64,000 bases of DNA from CAZDVQ01 sp964508975 (GCA_964508975.1 CAZDVQ010000012.1:28280-92279); one strand, 5' to 3'; positions 32,940-42,795 are shown, numbered from the stretch's first letter. Numbers and translations are program-made. The notes: generated from the sequence alone by a model not told the origin.

Positions 32940-33093
32940 GTTTGGGCGCTGCGCCCGCTGGGGCGGTCGCCGGTCCCCTCTGGGGTTCGTGCGGTCGCTT
33001 TGCTCCCTTACGGAGCACTTCGTGGTTCGCTATTCGCTCCGTGCGCTACGCGCACCCGCGCCTTCGGCGCGGCCCGCCGGGCACCTAGCGCAA
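32940..33093 (+). repeat. GC-rich interspersed element, copy 10 (type A with extra module)
   Basis: TTTGGGCGCTGCGCCCGC, CGGTCGCCGGTCCCCTCTGG, GTGCGCTACGCGCACCCGC, GCCTTCGGCGCGGCCCGCC and GGGCACCTAGCGCAA. An inserted module of about 38 bp (32990-33028, TCGCTTTGCTCC...GGAGCACTTCGT) matches the module in copy 5 and is bracketed by GGTTCG on both sides. Confidence 0.8.
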
Positions 33094-33113
33094 GCCACGG
33101 CAGTTTTTAGATT

Positions 33114-33162
33114 GAAGATAGGAACGAGGAGCGAGAAGATAGGAGATAGGAACGAGGCGAGA
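33114..33162. repeat. purine-rich short tandem repeat, 7-bp period
   Basis: GAAGATA, GGAACGA, GGAGCGA, GAAGATA, GGAGATA, GGAACGA, GGCGAGA in register, 20 bases after GC-rich copy 10. Confidence 0.75.
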
Positions 33163-33478
33163 GACATAACCGCTCCAGGATGCTATAATTAGGACAGCAC
33201 CTTGCCCTTGTTGGCGTCCCCGCCAACAAACAGTAAAACAGCGCATATGAAGGGCAAGCTTATACGGCCAGACGCCAACGTCGGCCAAAAAGCCCAATAG
33301 GTTTATGGTAAAAAAATAACCTGTATAGGCGCAGTATTTATTTTTTTCATAAATTTGTATGGCGAAGGTTTCAGTCAAAACCCTGGCCTTACACAAGCCA
33401 CTTGTTCAAGCCATGAACCTGCACAGATAATGAATATAGACGTAAAAAGGCAAGCGGAGTTGCGGCTGTAGACTACTA

Positions 33479-34015
33479 ATGCAAAATGTACAAATGACTA
33501 GGCCAATAAGTGAACTGACATATAAAATCGTAGCATTTCCTGAAATTCAACTCGTCGACTCCAACGAGAGCATTGATTGGGCGATTGAAATGATGGGGCT
33601 TGGCTATGAAAGTCCGACTTTATACATGCTCGCAAGTTTCAATAAACCGACAAATTACTTCGAAGTAATCGACTATGTGACCGACACCATTAAAGAGCTT
33701 GGACTTGAAATGAAAAATGGTGACGATGCTGTTTTGAGTTATGCGAGTTACTACGTCCATCAAATTGCCAAAGGGGAAAAAGTTAGAGATAACTTGATTA
33801 AACTCTACAAATTTTGTCAAATGAGAGATTATGAAGCTCTAGTTTACGACTTCTATCTTCTTTATTGGGCTTGGGATGACCTTGACTATGAAGACAACGA
33901 ATATAATAATTATTGGGACGGTGCAAGAAGAGCTAATATTGAAAATGTCGTAATTGACGAAGCCAAAAAATGGATTGAAAAAAACAAAAAACACTATGCC
34001 CAACACAGCATATAG
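33479..34015 (+). CDS. hypothetical acidic protein, AT-rich orphan
   Basis: 178 residues, no signal peptide, predicted alpha-helical and acidic (YYVHQIAKGEKVRDNLIKLY, LLYWAWDDLDYEDNEYNNYW). I do not recognise a family. Base composition is clearly lower in GC than the neighbours and both flanks hold inverted-repeat structure, so it may be an acquired single-gene cassette (inference). The ATG at 33479 gives MQNVQM; a second ATG five codons later is equally possible. Confidence 0.65.
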   Translation: MQNVQMTRPISELTYKIVAFPEIQLVDSNESIDWAIEMMGLGYESPTLYMLASFNKPTNYFEVIDYVTDTIKELGLEMKNGDDAVLSYASYYVHQIAKGEKVRDNLIKLYKFCQMRDYEALVYDFYLLYWAWDDLDYEDNEYNNYWDGARRANIENVVIDEAKKWIEKNKKHYAQHSI

Positions 34016-34280
34016 CTAATACCTTGTGAATAGCCGCCAAAAGGGTTTAGAGCCGTAGCCAGCTTTGGTTTCGGTGGACAGGAAAGTGCTTTAAATCCAC
34101 CACCGTCCCAAGCCTCTAGCCGAAAGCTTAACAAGCTACTGCAAACCTGCCACATTCTAACCCCAAATACAAGTTCCCCCCATCCAATATCTTGAATACA
34201 CGCTATACGCCTGCTATCGATAAACTATAACCTGCCAGTGGCGTAGAAATAGTTGTAAGCCTTACAAGGCAAAACGCTCA

Positions 34281-34315
34281 TATCTCCTATCTCCTCGCTT
34301 CTATCTCCTATCTGG
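34281..34315. repeat. pyrimidine-rich short tandem repeat, 7-bp period
   Basis: TATCTCC, TATCTCC, TCGCTTC, TATCTCC, TATCTGG in register. The reverse complement (GGAGATA) is the heptamer of the tract at 33.1 kb. Confidence 0.75.
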
Positions 34316-34339
34316 AACCCGCTGCTTCGCAGCGGGTTA

Positions 34340-34437
34340 TGCGTTAGCTGGCCGGAGGGCGCGGCTGAAAGCCGCGGTGCGAAGCACGGAGCAAAGCGAA
34401 CCCCGTAGGACAGCGACCCCGAAGGGGGAACGCCCAA
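34340..34437 (-). repeat. GC-rich interspersed element, copy 11 (diverged, inverted)
   Basis: TGCGTTAGCTGGCCGGAGGG, GCGGCTGAAAGCCGC (hairpin), GAAGCACGGAGC, GCGAACCCCGTAGG and GGGGGAACGCCCAAA. Preceded by CCCGCTGCTTCGCAGCGGG, another hairpin. Confidence 0.6.
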
Positions 34438-34492
34438 ATCATCTAAAAAAATCAGGTCGCTGATATTCGTGTCGCGGCATGTAGCTTCCTAC

Positions 34493-34529
34493 AAAAAAAG
34501 CCTGCTAAACGCATGTCTAGCAGGCTTTT
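34493..34529 (-). terminator. Rho-independent terminator of the giant PKD gene
   Basis: AAAAGCCTGCTA pairs perfectly with TAGCAGGCTTTT across a 10-base loop. On the minus strand it ends in seven T, about 60 bases past the stop codon. Confidence 0.85.
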
Positions 34530-34589
34530 ATACGCTAAATTAGCGAAAATAGAAATACGCTAAATCGCTAAAAAACAGCGCTTTTTACT

Positions 34590-37500
34590 TTATCGAATCA
34601 AGGTAACGTTACCTGTTTTGACCACTTGGGTCCCGTCGTTAGGACAAGTAGCTATCACGTAGTAAACATATACACCAGGTTCCATTGGTTTACCGTTGAA
34701 AGTACCATCCCAGCCACGGCTAAGCGAAGTACTGTTGAAGATTTCAGCACCCCAGCGGTCGTACACGGAGAAACGTTCAATATCGCGGGCTTTCAACACC
34801 TTCAACTCGTCGTTCATACCGTCGTTGTTGGGTGTAAAGGCGTTAGGCACCACGATAAAATCGGTACAGTTATTAAAGATATTGATGGTAATGGTATCAA
34901 AGTTCAAACAGCCAAACTCATTCACCGTGGTCACGATGTACGTGATTGGAGCATCAGGCACAGCGATTAACTGGCTACAAGTATCACACGACAAGTAAGT
35001 AATTGGCGACCAACTGATGAGGTTACCAACTTCGGTATCAACGCTCAATTCAACATCTTGACCAGGGAACACAATGGTTTCAGAGGCCGTAATGCTAGCC
35101 GTTGGCAGCGGGTGAACCGTCACCTCGATAGAATCGGTAACCGGGATACAAGCCGATAAGAAAGCAGTAACGGCATAGGTGGTGGTGGTACTTGGCCCTG
35201 CAACAGGATTGGCAATATTGCTGGCATCAAGGCCTGTAGCGGGTGTCCACTGGTAGCTATCTCCACCGCTAGCCAATAGCTGGGTCGTTTCGCCTAGACA
35301 TATTTCTACATCAGGACTAACCACCAGCGGCACTTCATAAATAACCCTCACTCGAGCACTATCTACCCAAGTACAACCTTCGCGTTGAACGGTGGCAGTG
35401 TACCAGGTGGTTGTGTCGGGGAATGCCAAAATAGTGGCCAAAGAGCTATCATTTAGGCTAGCAGCAGGGGTCCATTCGATGGTGAATGGCGCTGTACCTA
35501 CCACGGCCAGGGTTGCGGTATCGGTATTACAAATGGTTGTATCTGTGCCAAGTACCAAATCGGCAAAACTGGTCACGTAAATCGTTTCGCTATCCTCTAA
35601 GGTACAACCGGTTGGGAAAGTAATGGTTACGGTGTAGGTGGTAGTGGTCAGCGGCGAAGCCGTTGGCGTTTCAATCGTTGGATTGTTAAGACTGATAGCT
35701 GGGCTCCACTGGTAGAATGCGCCTTCATCAACCGGGTTGAGGGTAATCAACTGGTTATCGCCAGGGCAGATACTATCGTTGCTGATGACAATATTTACGG
35801 CTGGTATGGTGAATACAAATACCGGTGCGCTTTCTGTTCCAGTACAACCTGTAATACCATCGGTCACGGTAACGCTGTATACTGTAAAGGTGGTCGGCGC
35901 AGCGATTGGGTTGCTAATGGTGTAATTACTTAAGCCCGGGTTGGCTGTATTCCATTGATAGATCGGATTACTAGCTGATGTACTTGCAATCAATTGAGTC
36001 GTTTCGTACGGACAAATAAAGGTGTCAAGTACAACGATACTAACCGTAGGCAATGGGTTTACGGTTACCGTAACCGTGGTTGAATCTTGACAACCCTGCG
36101 CACTCGTTACTAAAACTTCGTAAGTCGTGGTAACCAATGGTGTAGCCACAGGGGTTGAGATGAATGGGTTGTTGAGTCCAATGGTAGGCGACCATTGGTA
36201 GCTGTTTCCACCACTAGCCGTAAGCTGGATATTGCTACCAATACAAATGCTTGGGTTTGGTGGAGCGATAATTGGAACGATATCAATGACGGTGATATCG
36301 GCGGTATCAAATAAAATACAGCCCAAGTTATTGCTATAGGTTACGATATACTGTGTGTTCACCGTTGGTGTAGCAATCGTGGTATCGCAGATGGTACATG
36401 ACAGAGACGTGCCAGGTGCCCAAGATATGTTGAGTGCTCCAGCCGCTATCATGGTAAATGAACTACCTAAACAAATGGTAGAATCACCTTGCGACAAGTA
36501 AGGATTTACTTGTGGGTATACATAAACCTCTTGTGTTGCCGTATCAAAGCAGCCGTATGCATTTTCAATGATGAGTGAAACACTGTAAGTATCAACACCT
36601 ACCGCTGGAATACTGTAAACATGCAGCGGATTTAAGCCCGTACCTGTAGTGCCATCGCCAAAATCCCAAACATTGGGCTGTAATGGCCCAAAGGGTGTAG
36701 TTGAAGTACTTACAAATTGTACGTTATGCGAGTTACATACATCAGGGTAGCTTTGTACAAATGAAGCTACTGGGCGACCAGGCATGGTAATATTACCAAC
36801 GGTAATCGTATCAGCACACAAAGAGTTTGATGCAATCAAGCTCATGCTATAGTTCGCGCCTGGCACGTTATACAACACCGATGCACTTACGGTATCCGGT
36901 ATAATATCAGATGTCAGGATAGTTCCTCCGTTGTTGACCCATGCAATTGTGGGAGGCTCAGAACTTTGAACCAAGCCTGAAAAGTTAAAGGTATCAGGGT
37001 CACAGGAGAAGGTATTGTCGGCAGTCATGTTGGTCGTCAACGACTCCGTGACAATAAAGCCCGTAGTATCGAAGGTAACTTGGCAACCAGCAGCATCCGT
37101 TAACTGCATGAAAGGTGTAAAGTCACCAGCCACGTTATAAGTGTGGTTCAAAATCGTTAGTCCACCTGGTCCTGGAACCAGGTTGTAGGTTCCGTTACGG
37201 GTAGCAAAAACGATACTGGTAGCATTTACCGTGTTGATGGTAAAAGTAATAGGCAATGGTGTACAGCCAGATGCAGAGTTGTATGTAAATGTACCGCTCG
37301 GCCCACCAATTTGTACAAGCGAATCCTTAGTCAAAGTAGAGGCACAGCCGTAAATATCAGTCACGGTTAAGCTTACAGGATAATTACCCGGGTAGTTATA
37401 GGTGTTGATGTATGGTGTGCTAGTACCGTTCTGTATGGCAATATTACCATCGCCAAAGTTCCAGAACCATGAATCTATATTACCAATAGAACTATTGGTA

Positions 37501-40500
37501 AAAGTTACACTGAGTGGTGGACAACTTGCAACGGTGTTTGTTTGCGTAAAGTTAGCCTGTACATTACTCACGGAAATAGTACGACATAAAGTGTCCGTAC
37601 AGCCTAGTGGGTCGGTTACAATTAAGCAAATGTTGTAAGTCCCTGATGCTGTATAGTTGTAGGATACCGCGGTATCTTGCGTCGTATTCAGGGTATCGCC
37701 GTTACCGAAAATCCACGTATAGTTGTAGTTTAATCCTGAAGTAGAGTTATTGAACAAGATCAAAGGCTCTCCTGGGCAGAAAACAGTATCATTGATGCTA
37801 TAATCGGCCACTGGTTGGACAAAGTTCAACGGTATAGTATCTCTACCGATACAACCCAAGCTGTTGGTCACCCTTAATATTGCATTGTAGTTGCCACTAT
37901 TGGGGTAGTTGACAACGTGGTTAATTGAAGTATTGTTGTTGAAAGTAGCTACGCCAAAATTCCATAACCAGTTAGTTATTGGGTAAATGTTGCTAGTGGA
38001 GTTATCGGTAAATGATACCGTAACAGGGGCACATCCAGCCGTAATGTCGGCACTAAAATCAGCTACGGCTTGCGATACCCTTATGGTACGAATACTGGTT
38101 AATGTATCAAAACAATTGCCTACGGAATCTACGGCAATCAAGCTTATGGTATCTTGGAAGATACCTGGAGTAGAATAAGTGATAGTTGGTGTAGCGGCGT
38201 TCGGGAATGCAATGCTACCGGCCGTTGATGACCATTGATAGCCCATCGCATTCGTAGAGTTGTTGATCGTTTGAATGGACGAACCCAAACATATCGAATC
38301 CCGGTTTAGGGCAAAGGCTGCCTGTGGATTTGAAATGGTTATGGTTTGCGTGCGTGATTGTATACAGTTCCTTGGCACATCCCTAATTTGTAGCTGCACG
38401 GTATAAACACCAGGGGCTAAATATGCGTGAGTAGGGTTTTGTTGCGTTGAGGTTTGTGCATTGCCAAAATTCCAACTCCAATTCGTAATATTAGCGTTTA
38501 CAGTCGTCGAGTTGTCCGTAAACGAAGCGCTTAAGTTACCGCAAGTCGTTAATGCTGTAAAATTGGGTATGAGCTGGTGGACATCAATGGTATCAACCAA
38601 GGAGAACGTATCACTACAGGTTGATATCGGATCAACCATGATCAACTTGATGGTATCGATATAGGTTCCACCTAATGCATAGAAAAATCTTGGGTTCGAC
38701 TGGCCTAAACTCAAGTTGATAGAAGATGCAAAGGCCGAGCTCCATGCGTAGGAGGCCATACCTGTCGGGACGTTTATAGCCCTGATACTACTACCTGCAC
38801 AAACATTCGTCCGGTTCAGCGTAAAGAAGGCTTGTTCATTACTCACATTGATGTTCTGTATGATGGAGTCTATACACCCCGTTATACTATCCCCCACTAT
38901 GAGCCGGACCGTATACGTACCGGCCGCTGGATAGGTAAAGCTTGGGTTTTGAGCTGTTGACACATCGGTTGTACTCGTCGTAACGCCAAAATCCCAGTCC
39001 CAGTAATTGGCTGTAGAACCTGATCGGTCTGTAAACAATACAACCAAAGCACTGTCAACACTACAGTCTACTTGATATTCAAAGTTAGCCAAAGGCGGGA
39101 ATACACAAACGGTATCTATACCTTGAATGGTATCAAAACAGTTATTATAGCCCGCTACAAAAACAATTGGGTAACAAGTGGTATCGTTATCGTAAAGGTG
39201 CGTAATCGAATCCTGGTTGTAGTAGTAGCCACCGTTAGAAGATACAATCCATACTAAGGTATCATAAGGACCAAATATCTCTGCGTCAAAAATAACCTCA
39301 CCGTTGATACATACGTTCAGGGTATCAATGACATAGGTACTCGTAGGCGCTATACCTGTGCAAATGGCTTCATTGATCGTAACTGTATCCCTACAACCTT
39401 GGGCTGTTTGGATAATTAAGCTCACATTGTAGCAACCTGTATCGGCGTAAACATGGCTAATATTTTGGCCACCAATTACTTGGCCAGGACTGTTGGGGTC
39501 GCCGAAATCCCAAGTATAGCTCACAATATTATCACCGGGATAAGGTACGGTCGTAGCTGTAAAACCAGCATTGTATGGCGCACAACCGCCGGGCTCGTTG
39601 GTCGTAAAGGAGGCCTGTGGTGCTTGAATTTGAACATAGTTGAGCAAGGTATCAGTACTTTGGCATCCTATAGCACTAGTTACGGTCAAGGCTACATCGT
39701 ATGTGCCCTGAGCGGTGTAGGTATAGGTTGCCGTACCGTTGGTGGTATTCTGGGTTTGACCTGAAGTACTCAAGTTAAAGTTCCAAGATTGCGCTACGCT
39801 ACCCACTGTTAAATCGTTAAACGTTACCGTTAATGGTGCATTACAGGCCCTGATAGGATTACCAACAAAGTTAACCACAGGGGCCGCTTGTACCGTAATA
39901 CAGCTAATGGTGGTCGTATCTACACAACCATTTGGTGTTGTAGCAATCAACACCGGAGCAAAACAACCTGGCGTTGTATACACGTGCGCTGGGAACTGCT
40001 GGGTGGAAGTAGCACTGCCATCTCCGAAGTCCCAAAGATAACTAACGCCAGAGGCACAGCTTGTAGAGGTATTGTTGAAGCTTACGGTAGCATTTTCACA
40101 AACGGTAGCGGAACCTGATGCGAAATTCGCATTGATATTTTCTACATGCACATAATTATTAAACTGTATCGTGTCAGCACATCCAGCAACACTGGTAAAG
40201 GAGGCTATCAAACGCACGGTATAGTTACCACAAGCATTATAGGTATGCGATGGGTTGGCTAAAATCGAGGTATTGTTTACGCCACTCGTAGGGTCGCCAA
40301 AGTTCCAGTTATAGCTCACCCCTGTAAATGGCGATGTTTGGTTCGTAAAGTTAACGGTAAAAGGGAATGAACACCCCAAGGTTGGACTACTACCAAAGTC
40401 GGCAATCGGAGAGTTGATGACCGAAAAATTATTAACCCGGACCGAGTCAACACAACCCGTAGGCGTCGTTATCGTCAATAGAACACTATAGTTACCCGGG

Positions 40501-41531
40501 CTCGCATACACATGCGATGGGTTTTGCAAATTCGAAGTGGTACCGTCGCCAAAATCCCATGATGAGGTAAATGTACCCACACAAGCCACAGATGTATTGG
40601 TAAAGTTAAACGCTGAACCCAAACATACACTTGATGACGCCGGGGTAAACGTTGGGGTAAGGTCTTGTATTTGAACCAAATTCGTCAACGTACGTGTATT
40701 GGAACACCCTGTAGTCAAGTTAGTGGCCGTCAAAGCCACGGTATATGTACCACAAGCCGTATAGGTATGGCTTGGCGACAAGCCCGTCGCCGTATTGCCA
40801 TCGCCAAAGTTCCAGGTGTATTGCATATTAGGCCCTGTACCTGTACTGCTGTTGATAAAGTTAACCGTGTGTGGCGCACTACAACTCGTTGGGTTTTGAG
40901 CACTAAAGTTGGCTACAGGCACCGCATTAGCCGTGATAATGTCGTTCTGGAATACAAATGATTCACACCCATTGGCATCCGTGACACGTAATGCACCATC
41001 AAAGGGCGAGCCAACTGCTGAGTTGTATGTAGCACTAGGCGATTGTACCGTGTAAGTACCATTGCTACTCCCTGGCAAAGTCCAAAGCCAAGAACTAATT
41101 GGCGAACTACCTGGCACCGAGTTATCAGTATACTGCACCGTAAAAGGAACGCAGCCACCGTTATTACTCGCCGAAAAAGCTGCTTGCGGCGGCGTAAACA
41201 CCGTGATAAAGCCATTTTGACACACCGTGTTACTCTGTCCCGTTAAGGTATCCGTTACCGTTAAACACACGTTAAATGTACCCGGGTTGGGATAAATATC
41301 TTGGATTTGTGTCACACCTGTTGAATCTAGCACCACCGAGAGGCCGGTGCTCCACTGTTGCACATGCCAAGTCCCGGTCGAGGTATTCGTAAACGTTACA
41401 TTCAAAGGTGGACAGCCGCTAACAGGCGTAGCCGTGAAGGATGCAACAGGTGCCTGTGCTACAACTTGCTGTATCAATGCCGTAAAAAATACAATGCTGT
41501 ACAGCTTCAAGTTTGGTAGTAGTTTGGTCAT
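34590..41531 (-). CDS. giant secreted PKD/Ig-repeat protein with T9SS type B (CHU_C) C-terminus
   Basis: 2313 residues. Signal peptide MTKLLPNLKLYSIVFFTALIQQVVAQ. Residues ~27-1700 are a string of PKD-type domains; at least eleven keep the W-x-FG core (YTWNFGDGN, SSWDFGDGT, YLWDFGDGS, WSWNFGNAQ, WFWNFGDGN and others). Then come about six Ig-like repeats of the form YQWSPxxGLNN...TTTYxVTVT (~1700-2210). The last ~95 residues (VVPNAFTPNNDGMNDELKVL, FSVYDRWGAEIFNS, GVYVYYVIATCPNDG) are the gliding-motility-associated CHU_C/type B sorting domain. Expected role: surface adhesin or matrix protein exported by the T9SS and anchored or released outside. No catalytic domain seen. Followed by a strong terminator; a PorG-like T9SS protein is transcribed divergently from it. 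Confidence 0.95.
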   Translation of the reverse strand: MTKLLPNLKLYSIVFFTALIQQVVAQAPVASFTATPVSGCPPLNVTFTNTSTGTWHVQQWSTGLSVVLDSTGVTQIQDIYPNPGTFNVCLTVTDTLTGQSNTVCQNGFITVFTPPQAAFSASNNGGCVPFTVQYTDNSVPGSSPISSWLWTLPGSSNGTYTVQSPSATYNSAVGSPFDGALRVTDANGCESFVFQNDIITANAVPVANFSAQNPTSCSAPHTVNFINSSTGTGPNMQYTWNFGDGNTATGLSPSHTYTACGTYTVALTATNLTTGCSNTRTLTNLVQIQDLTPTFTPASSSVCLGSAFNFTNTSVACVGTFTSSWDFGDGTTSNLQNPSHVYASPGNYSVLLTITTPTGCVDSVRVNNFSVINSPIADFGSSPTLGCSFPFTVNFTNQTSPFTGVSYNWNFGDPTSGVNNTSILANPSHTYNACGNYTVRLIASFTSVAGCADTIQFNNYVHVENINANFASGSATVCENATVSFNNTSTSCASGVSYLWDFGDGSATSTQQFPAHVYTTPGCFAPVLIATTPNGCVDTTTISCITVQAAPVVNFVGNPIRACNAPLTVTFNDLTVGSVAQSWNFNLSTSGQTQNTTNGTATYTYTAQGTYDVALTVTSAIGCQSTDTLLNYVQIQAPQASFTTNEPGGCAPYNAGFTATTVPYPGDNIVSYTWDFGDPNSPGQVIGGQNISHVYADTGCYNVSLIIQTAQGCRDTVTINEAICTGIAPTSTYVIDTLNVCINGEVIFDAEIFGPYDTLVWIVSSNGGYYYNQDSITHLYDNDTTCYPIVFVAGYNNCFDTIQGIDTVCVFPPLANFEYQVDCSVDSALVVLFTDRSGSTANYWDWDFGVTTSTTDVSTAQNPSFTYPAAGTYTVRLIVGDSITGCIDSIIQNINVSNEQAFFTLNRTNVCAGSSIRAINVPTGMASYAWSSAFASSINLSLGQSNPRFFYALGGTYIDTIKLIMVDPISTCSDTFSLVDTIDVHQLIPNFTALTTCGNLSASFTDNSTTVNANITNWSWNFGNAQTSTQQNPTHAYLAPGVYTVQLQIRDVPRNCIQSRTQTITISNPQAAFALNRDSICLGSSIQTINNSTNAMGYQWSSTAGSIAFPNAATPTITYSTPGIFQDTISLIAVDSVGNCFDTLTSIRTIRVSQAVADFSADITAGCAPVTVSFTDNSTSNIYPITNWLWNFGVATFNNNTSINHVVNYPNSGNYNAILRVTNSLGCIGRDTIPLNFVQPVADYSINDTVFCPGEPLILFNNSTSGLNYNYTWIFGNGDTLNTTQDTAVSYNYTASGTYNICLIVTDPLGCTDTLCRTISVSNVQANFTQTNTVASCPPLSVTFTNSSIGNIDSWFWNFGDGNIAIQNGTSTPYINTYNYPGNYPVSLTVTDIYGCASTLTKDSLVQIGGPSGTFTYNSASGCTPLPITFTINTVNATSIVFATRNGTYNLVPGPGGLTILNHTYNVAGDFTPFMQLTDAAGCQVTFDTTGFIVTESLTTNMTADNTFSCDPDTFNFSGLVQSSEPPTIAWVNNGGTILTSDIIPDTVSASVLYNVPGANYSMSLIASNSLCADTITVGNITMPGRPVASFVQSYPDVCNSHNVQFVSTSTTPFGPLQPNVWDFGDGTTGTGLNPLHVYSIPAVGVDTYSVSLIIENAYGCFDTATQEVYVYPQVNPYLSQGDSTICLGSSFTMIAAGALNISWAPGTSLSCTICDTTIATPTVNTQYIVTYSNNLGCILFDTADITVIDIVPIIAPPNPSICIGSNIQLTASGGNSYQWSPTIGLNNPFISTPVATPLVTTTYEVLVTSAQGCQDSTTVTVTVNPLPTVSIVVLDTFICPYETTQLIASTSASNPIYQWNTANPGLSNYTISNPIAAPTTFTVYSVTVTDGITGCTGTESAPVFVFTIPAVNIVISNDSICPGDNQLITLNPVDEGAFYQWSPAISLNNPTIETPTASPLTTTTYTVTITFPTGCTLEDSETIYVTSFADLVLGTDTTICNTDTATLAVVGTAPFTIEWTPAASLNDSSLATILAFPDTTTWYTATVQREGCTWVDSARVRVIYEVPLVVSPDVEICLGETTQLLASGGDSYQWTPATGLDASNIANPVAGPSTTTTYAVTAFLSACIPVTDSIEVTVHPLPTASITASETIVFPGQDVELSVDTEVGNLISWSPITYLSCDTCSQLIAVPDAPITYIVTTVNEFGCLNFDTITINIFNNCTDFIVVPNAFTPNNDGMNDELKVLKARDIERFSVYDRWGAEIFNSTSLSRGWDGTFNGKPMEPGVYVYYVIATCPNDGTQVVKTGNVTLIR

Positions 41532-41605
41532 TGCCAGTTTAATTATTTTTATGCTCTAATTGTAAACGTCACGTATTTCCAAATGTTACCTTGACGTTGC
41601 CGTCG

Positions 41606-41613
41606 CAAAGATA
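41606..41613 (-). promoter_or_regulatory. -7 motif TATCTTTG for the giant PKD gene
   Basis: Exact TAnnTTTG on the minus strand, 74 bases upstream of the start at 41531. Confidence 0.5.
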
Positions 41614-41687
41614 ATTTTTGTCAACATACTTAACGGTTTTAGGGTATTAGGATTGCCTTTAATTTTCATTTTTTTGATTTTTATGCC

Positions 41688-41818
41688 TTTTTTGGGCGTG
41701 CCCGCCAGCGTTTCACGCTGTCGGTCGCTGTCTTCCGTGCTCGCTATTCGCTCGGTACCGCCATGCGGCGGCACTGCACCCGCTACGCGGGCGCCCACTC
41801 CAGCCAGCTCACGCAAGG
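41688..41818 (+). repeat. GC-rich interspersed element, copy 12 (diverged)
   Basis: TTTTTTGGGCGTGCCCGCC, GCGTTTCACGCTGTCGG, GTGCTCGCTATTCGCTCGG, CCGCCATGCGGCGGC (hairpin) and CCCGCTACGCGGGCGCCC. Same order of modules but many substitutions. Confidence 0.6.
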
Positions 41819-41919
41819 CTCACTCGCACTATGCTCGCCAACACATACCACTTTTGTATCTTGAACGGCCTTTTTGCGTATACTAATCATGTAATTAATT
41901 ATCTCCCTTTGTTTTATAC

Positions 41920-42795
41920 ATGCTTAAGAACTCTATTAAATATTTGCTCTTTACCATCGGTATGGTGGCCGTATTACCCGCTCAGGCACAATACTTTGAA
42001 ATGGGCCTATGGGGTGGTGTTGCCAAATACCGTGGCGATTTAACCCCTAAAAATGGCGATGCCGAGCTGAATCCTGCATACGGTGGCGCACTCGTATACC
42101 ATTTTAACCCTCGCTTTTCTTTCCGCACACAATTGCTCATCACCCGCCTTACCGGCGACGACCTCAACAGTACCGACGAGGCCCGCCGCCGCCGAAACCT
42201 ACGTTTTTCGGCACCTGTTACGGAGTTTGGCTTCTTGGGCGGTTTTAATATCCTACCTTTTGTACCCGGTAAAAAAGGTAGCGCATTTACCCCATTCATA
42301 ACGGCTGGCCTCGCTTTCATGCACTTCAAGCCTACTACCACCCTAAACGGTAATACCTACAACCTTTATTATTATTCTACAGAAGGGCAAGGCTTGTATG
42401 CATACCCAGGCACCCGACGTTATCAACTCATTCAAATCGTTTTCCCGCTGAGCGCCGGCATCAAATACGCGCTCAGCAAAAAAGTAAACGTAGGTATGGA
42501 ATTCCAATACCGCCTTACTACTACCGACTACCTAGACGATGTAAGCAATAAATACCCCGACCCTCAAAATTTATACAATATCTTCGGCGAGTTAGGCCCT
42601 AAGCTCTCTGACCGTACCCCCGAATACTTAGGATACCCCGCACCGGCCCAAACAGGGCAAGCACGGGGTAACCCGAATGACAAAGACAGCTATTTCACAC
42701 TTTCGCTGTTCTTTACCTATAATTTTTACGATACTTTCCCTTTCTCCGAAAAGAAAAAGGTCAACAACCGAGATGAACCTGAACAGTGGTTTTAA
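41920..42795 (+). CDS. PorG-like (DUF6089) outer-membrane protein of the T9SS
   Basis: 291 residues, signal peptide MLKNSIKYLLFTIGMVAVLPAQAQ. The following YFEMGLWGGVAKYRGDLTP, LNPAYGGALVYHFNPRFSFRTQLLITRLTGDD, and later FTPFITAGLAFMHFKP and SAGIKYALSKKVNVGMEFQYRLT fit the DUF6089/PorG barrel, an outer-membrane component associated with the PorK-PorN ring of the type IX secretion system. Assignment to PorG proper rather than a paralogue is not certain. It ends 5 bases before TIR element copy B. It is divergent from the giant T9SS cargo gene, a sensible functional neighbour. Confidence 0.75.
   Translation: MLKNSIKYLLFTIGMVAVLPAQAQYFEMGLWGGVAKYRGDLTPKNGDAELNPAYGGALVYHFNPRFSFRTQLLITRLTGDDLNSTDEARRRRNLRFSAPVTEFGFLGGFNILPFVPGKKGSAFTPFITAGLAFMHFKPTTTLNGNTYNLYYYSTEGQGLYAYPGTRRYQLIQIVFPLSAGIKYALSKKVNVGMEFQYRLTTTDYLDDVSNKYPDPQNLYNIFGELGPKLSDRTPEYLGYPAPAQTGQARGNPNDKDSYFTLSLFFTYNFYDTFPFSEKKKVNNRDEPEQWF

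Larger units (their letters stand above)
32827..33478. other. intergenic region of about 650 bp: palindromes, GC-rich element, heptamers, structured stretch
   Basis: Contains the tandem palindromes (32833-32892), GC-rich copy 10 (32940-33093), a heptamer tract (33114-33162) and a stretch with inverted repeats (CTTGCCCTT ... AAGGGCAAG; TTGGCG-tccc-CGCCAA) ahead of the AT-rich orphan gene. No gene supported. Confidence 0.6.
34016..34589. other. intergenic region of about 575 bp: structured flank, heptamers, GC-rich element, terminator
   Basis: The 3' flank of the orphan contains CGGTGGA ... TCCACCACCG inverted repeats. Then come a heptamer tract (34281-34315), GC-rich copy 11 (34340-34437) and a strong hairpin (34493-34529). 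No gene. Confidence 0.6.
41532..41919. other. divergent intergenic region with promoter motif and GC-rich element
   Basis: 388 bp between the giant PKD gene (-) and the PorG-like gene (+). It holds a minus-strand TATCTTTG motif (41606-41613) and GC-rich copy 12 (41688-41818). No gene supported. Confidence 0.65.

Noticed and set aside
33085..33396. Minus-strand open frame of 103 codons
   Set aside because: Overlaps a heptamer tract and structured non-coding sequence; translation is not protein-like and no start context is visible.
33479..34015. Integron gene cassette with attC site
   Set aside because: No convincing inverse-core/core pair and no integrase; only general inverted repeats are seen.
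41643..41690. Terminator-like T-rich run before GC-rich copy 12
   Set aside because: No stem precedes the T-run; it is the T-rich edge of the repeat element.
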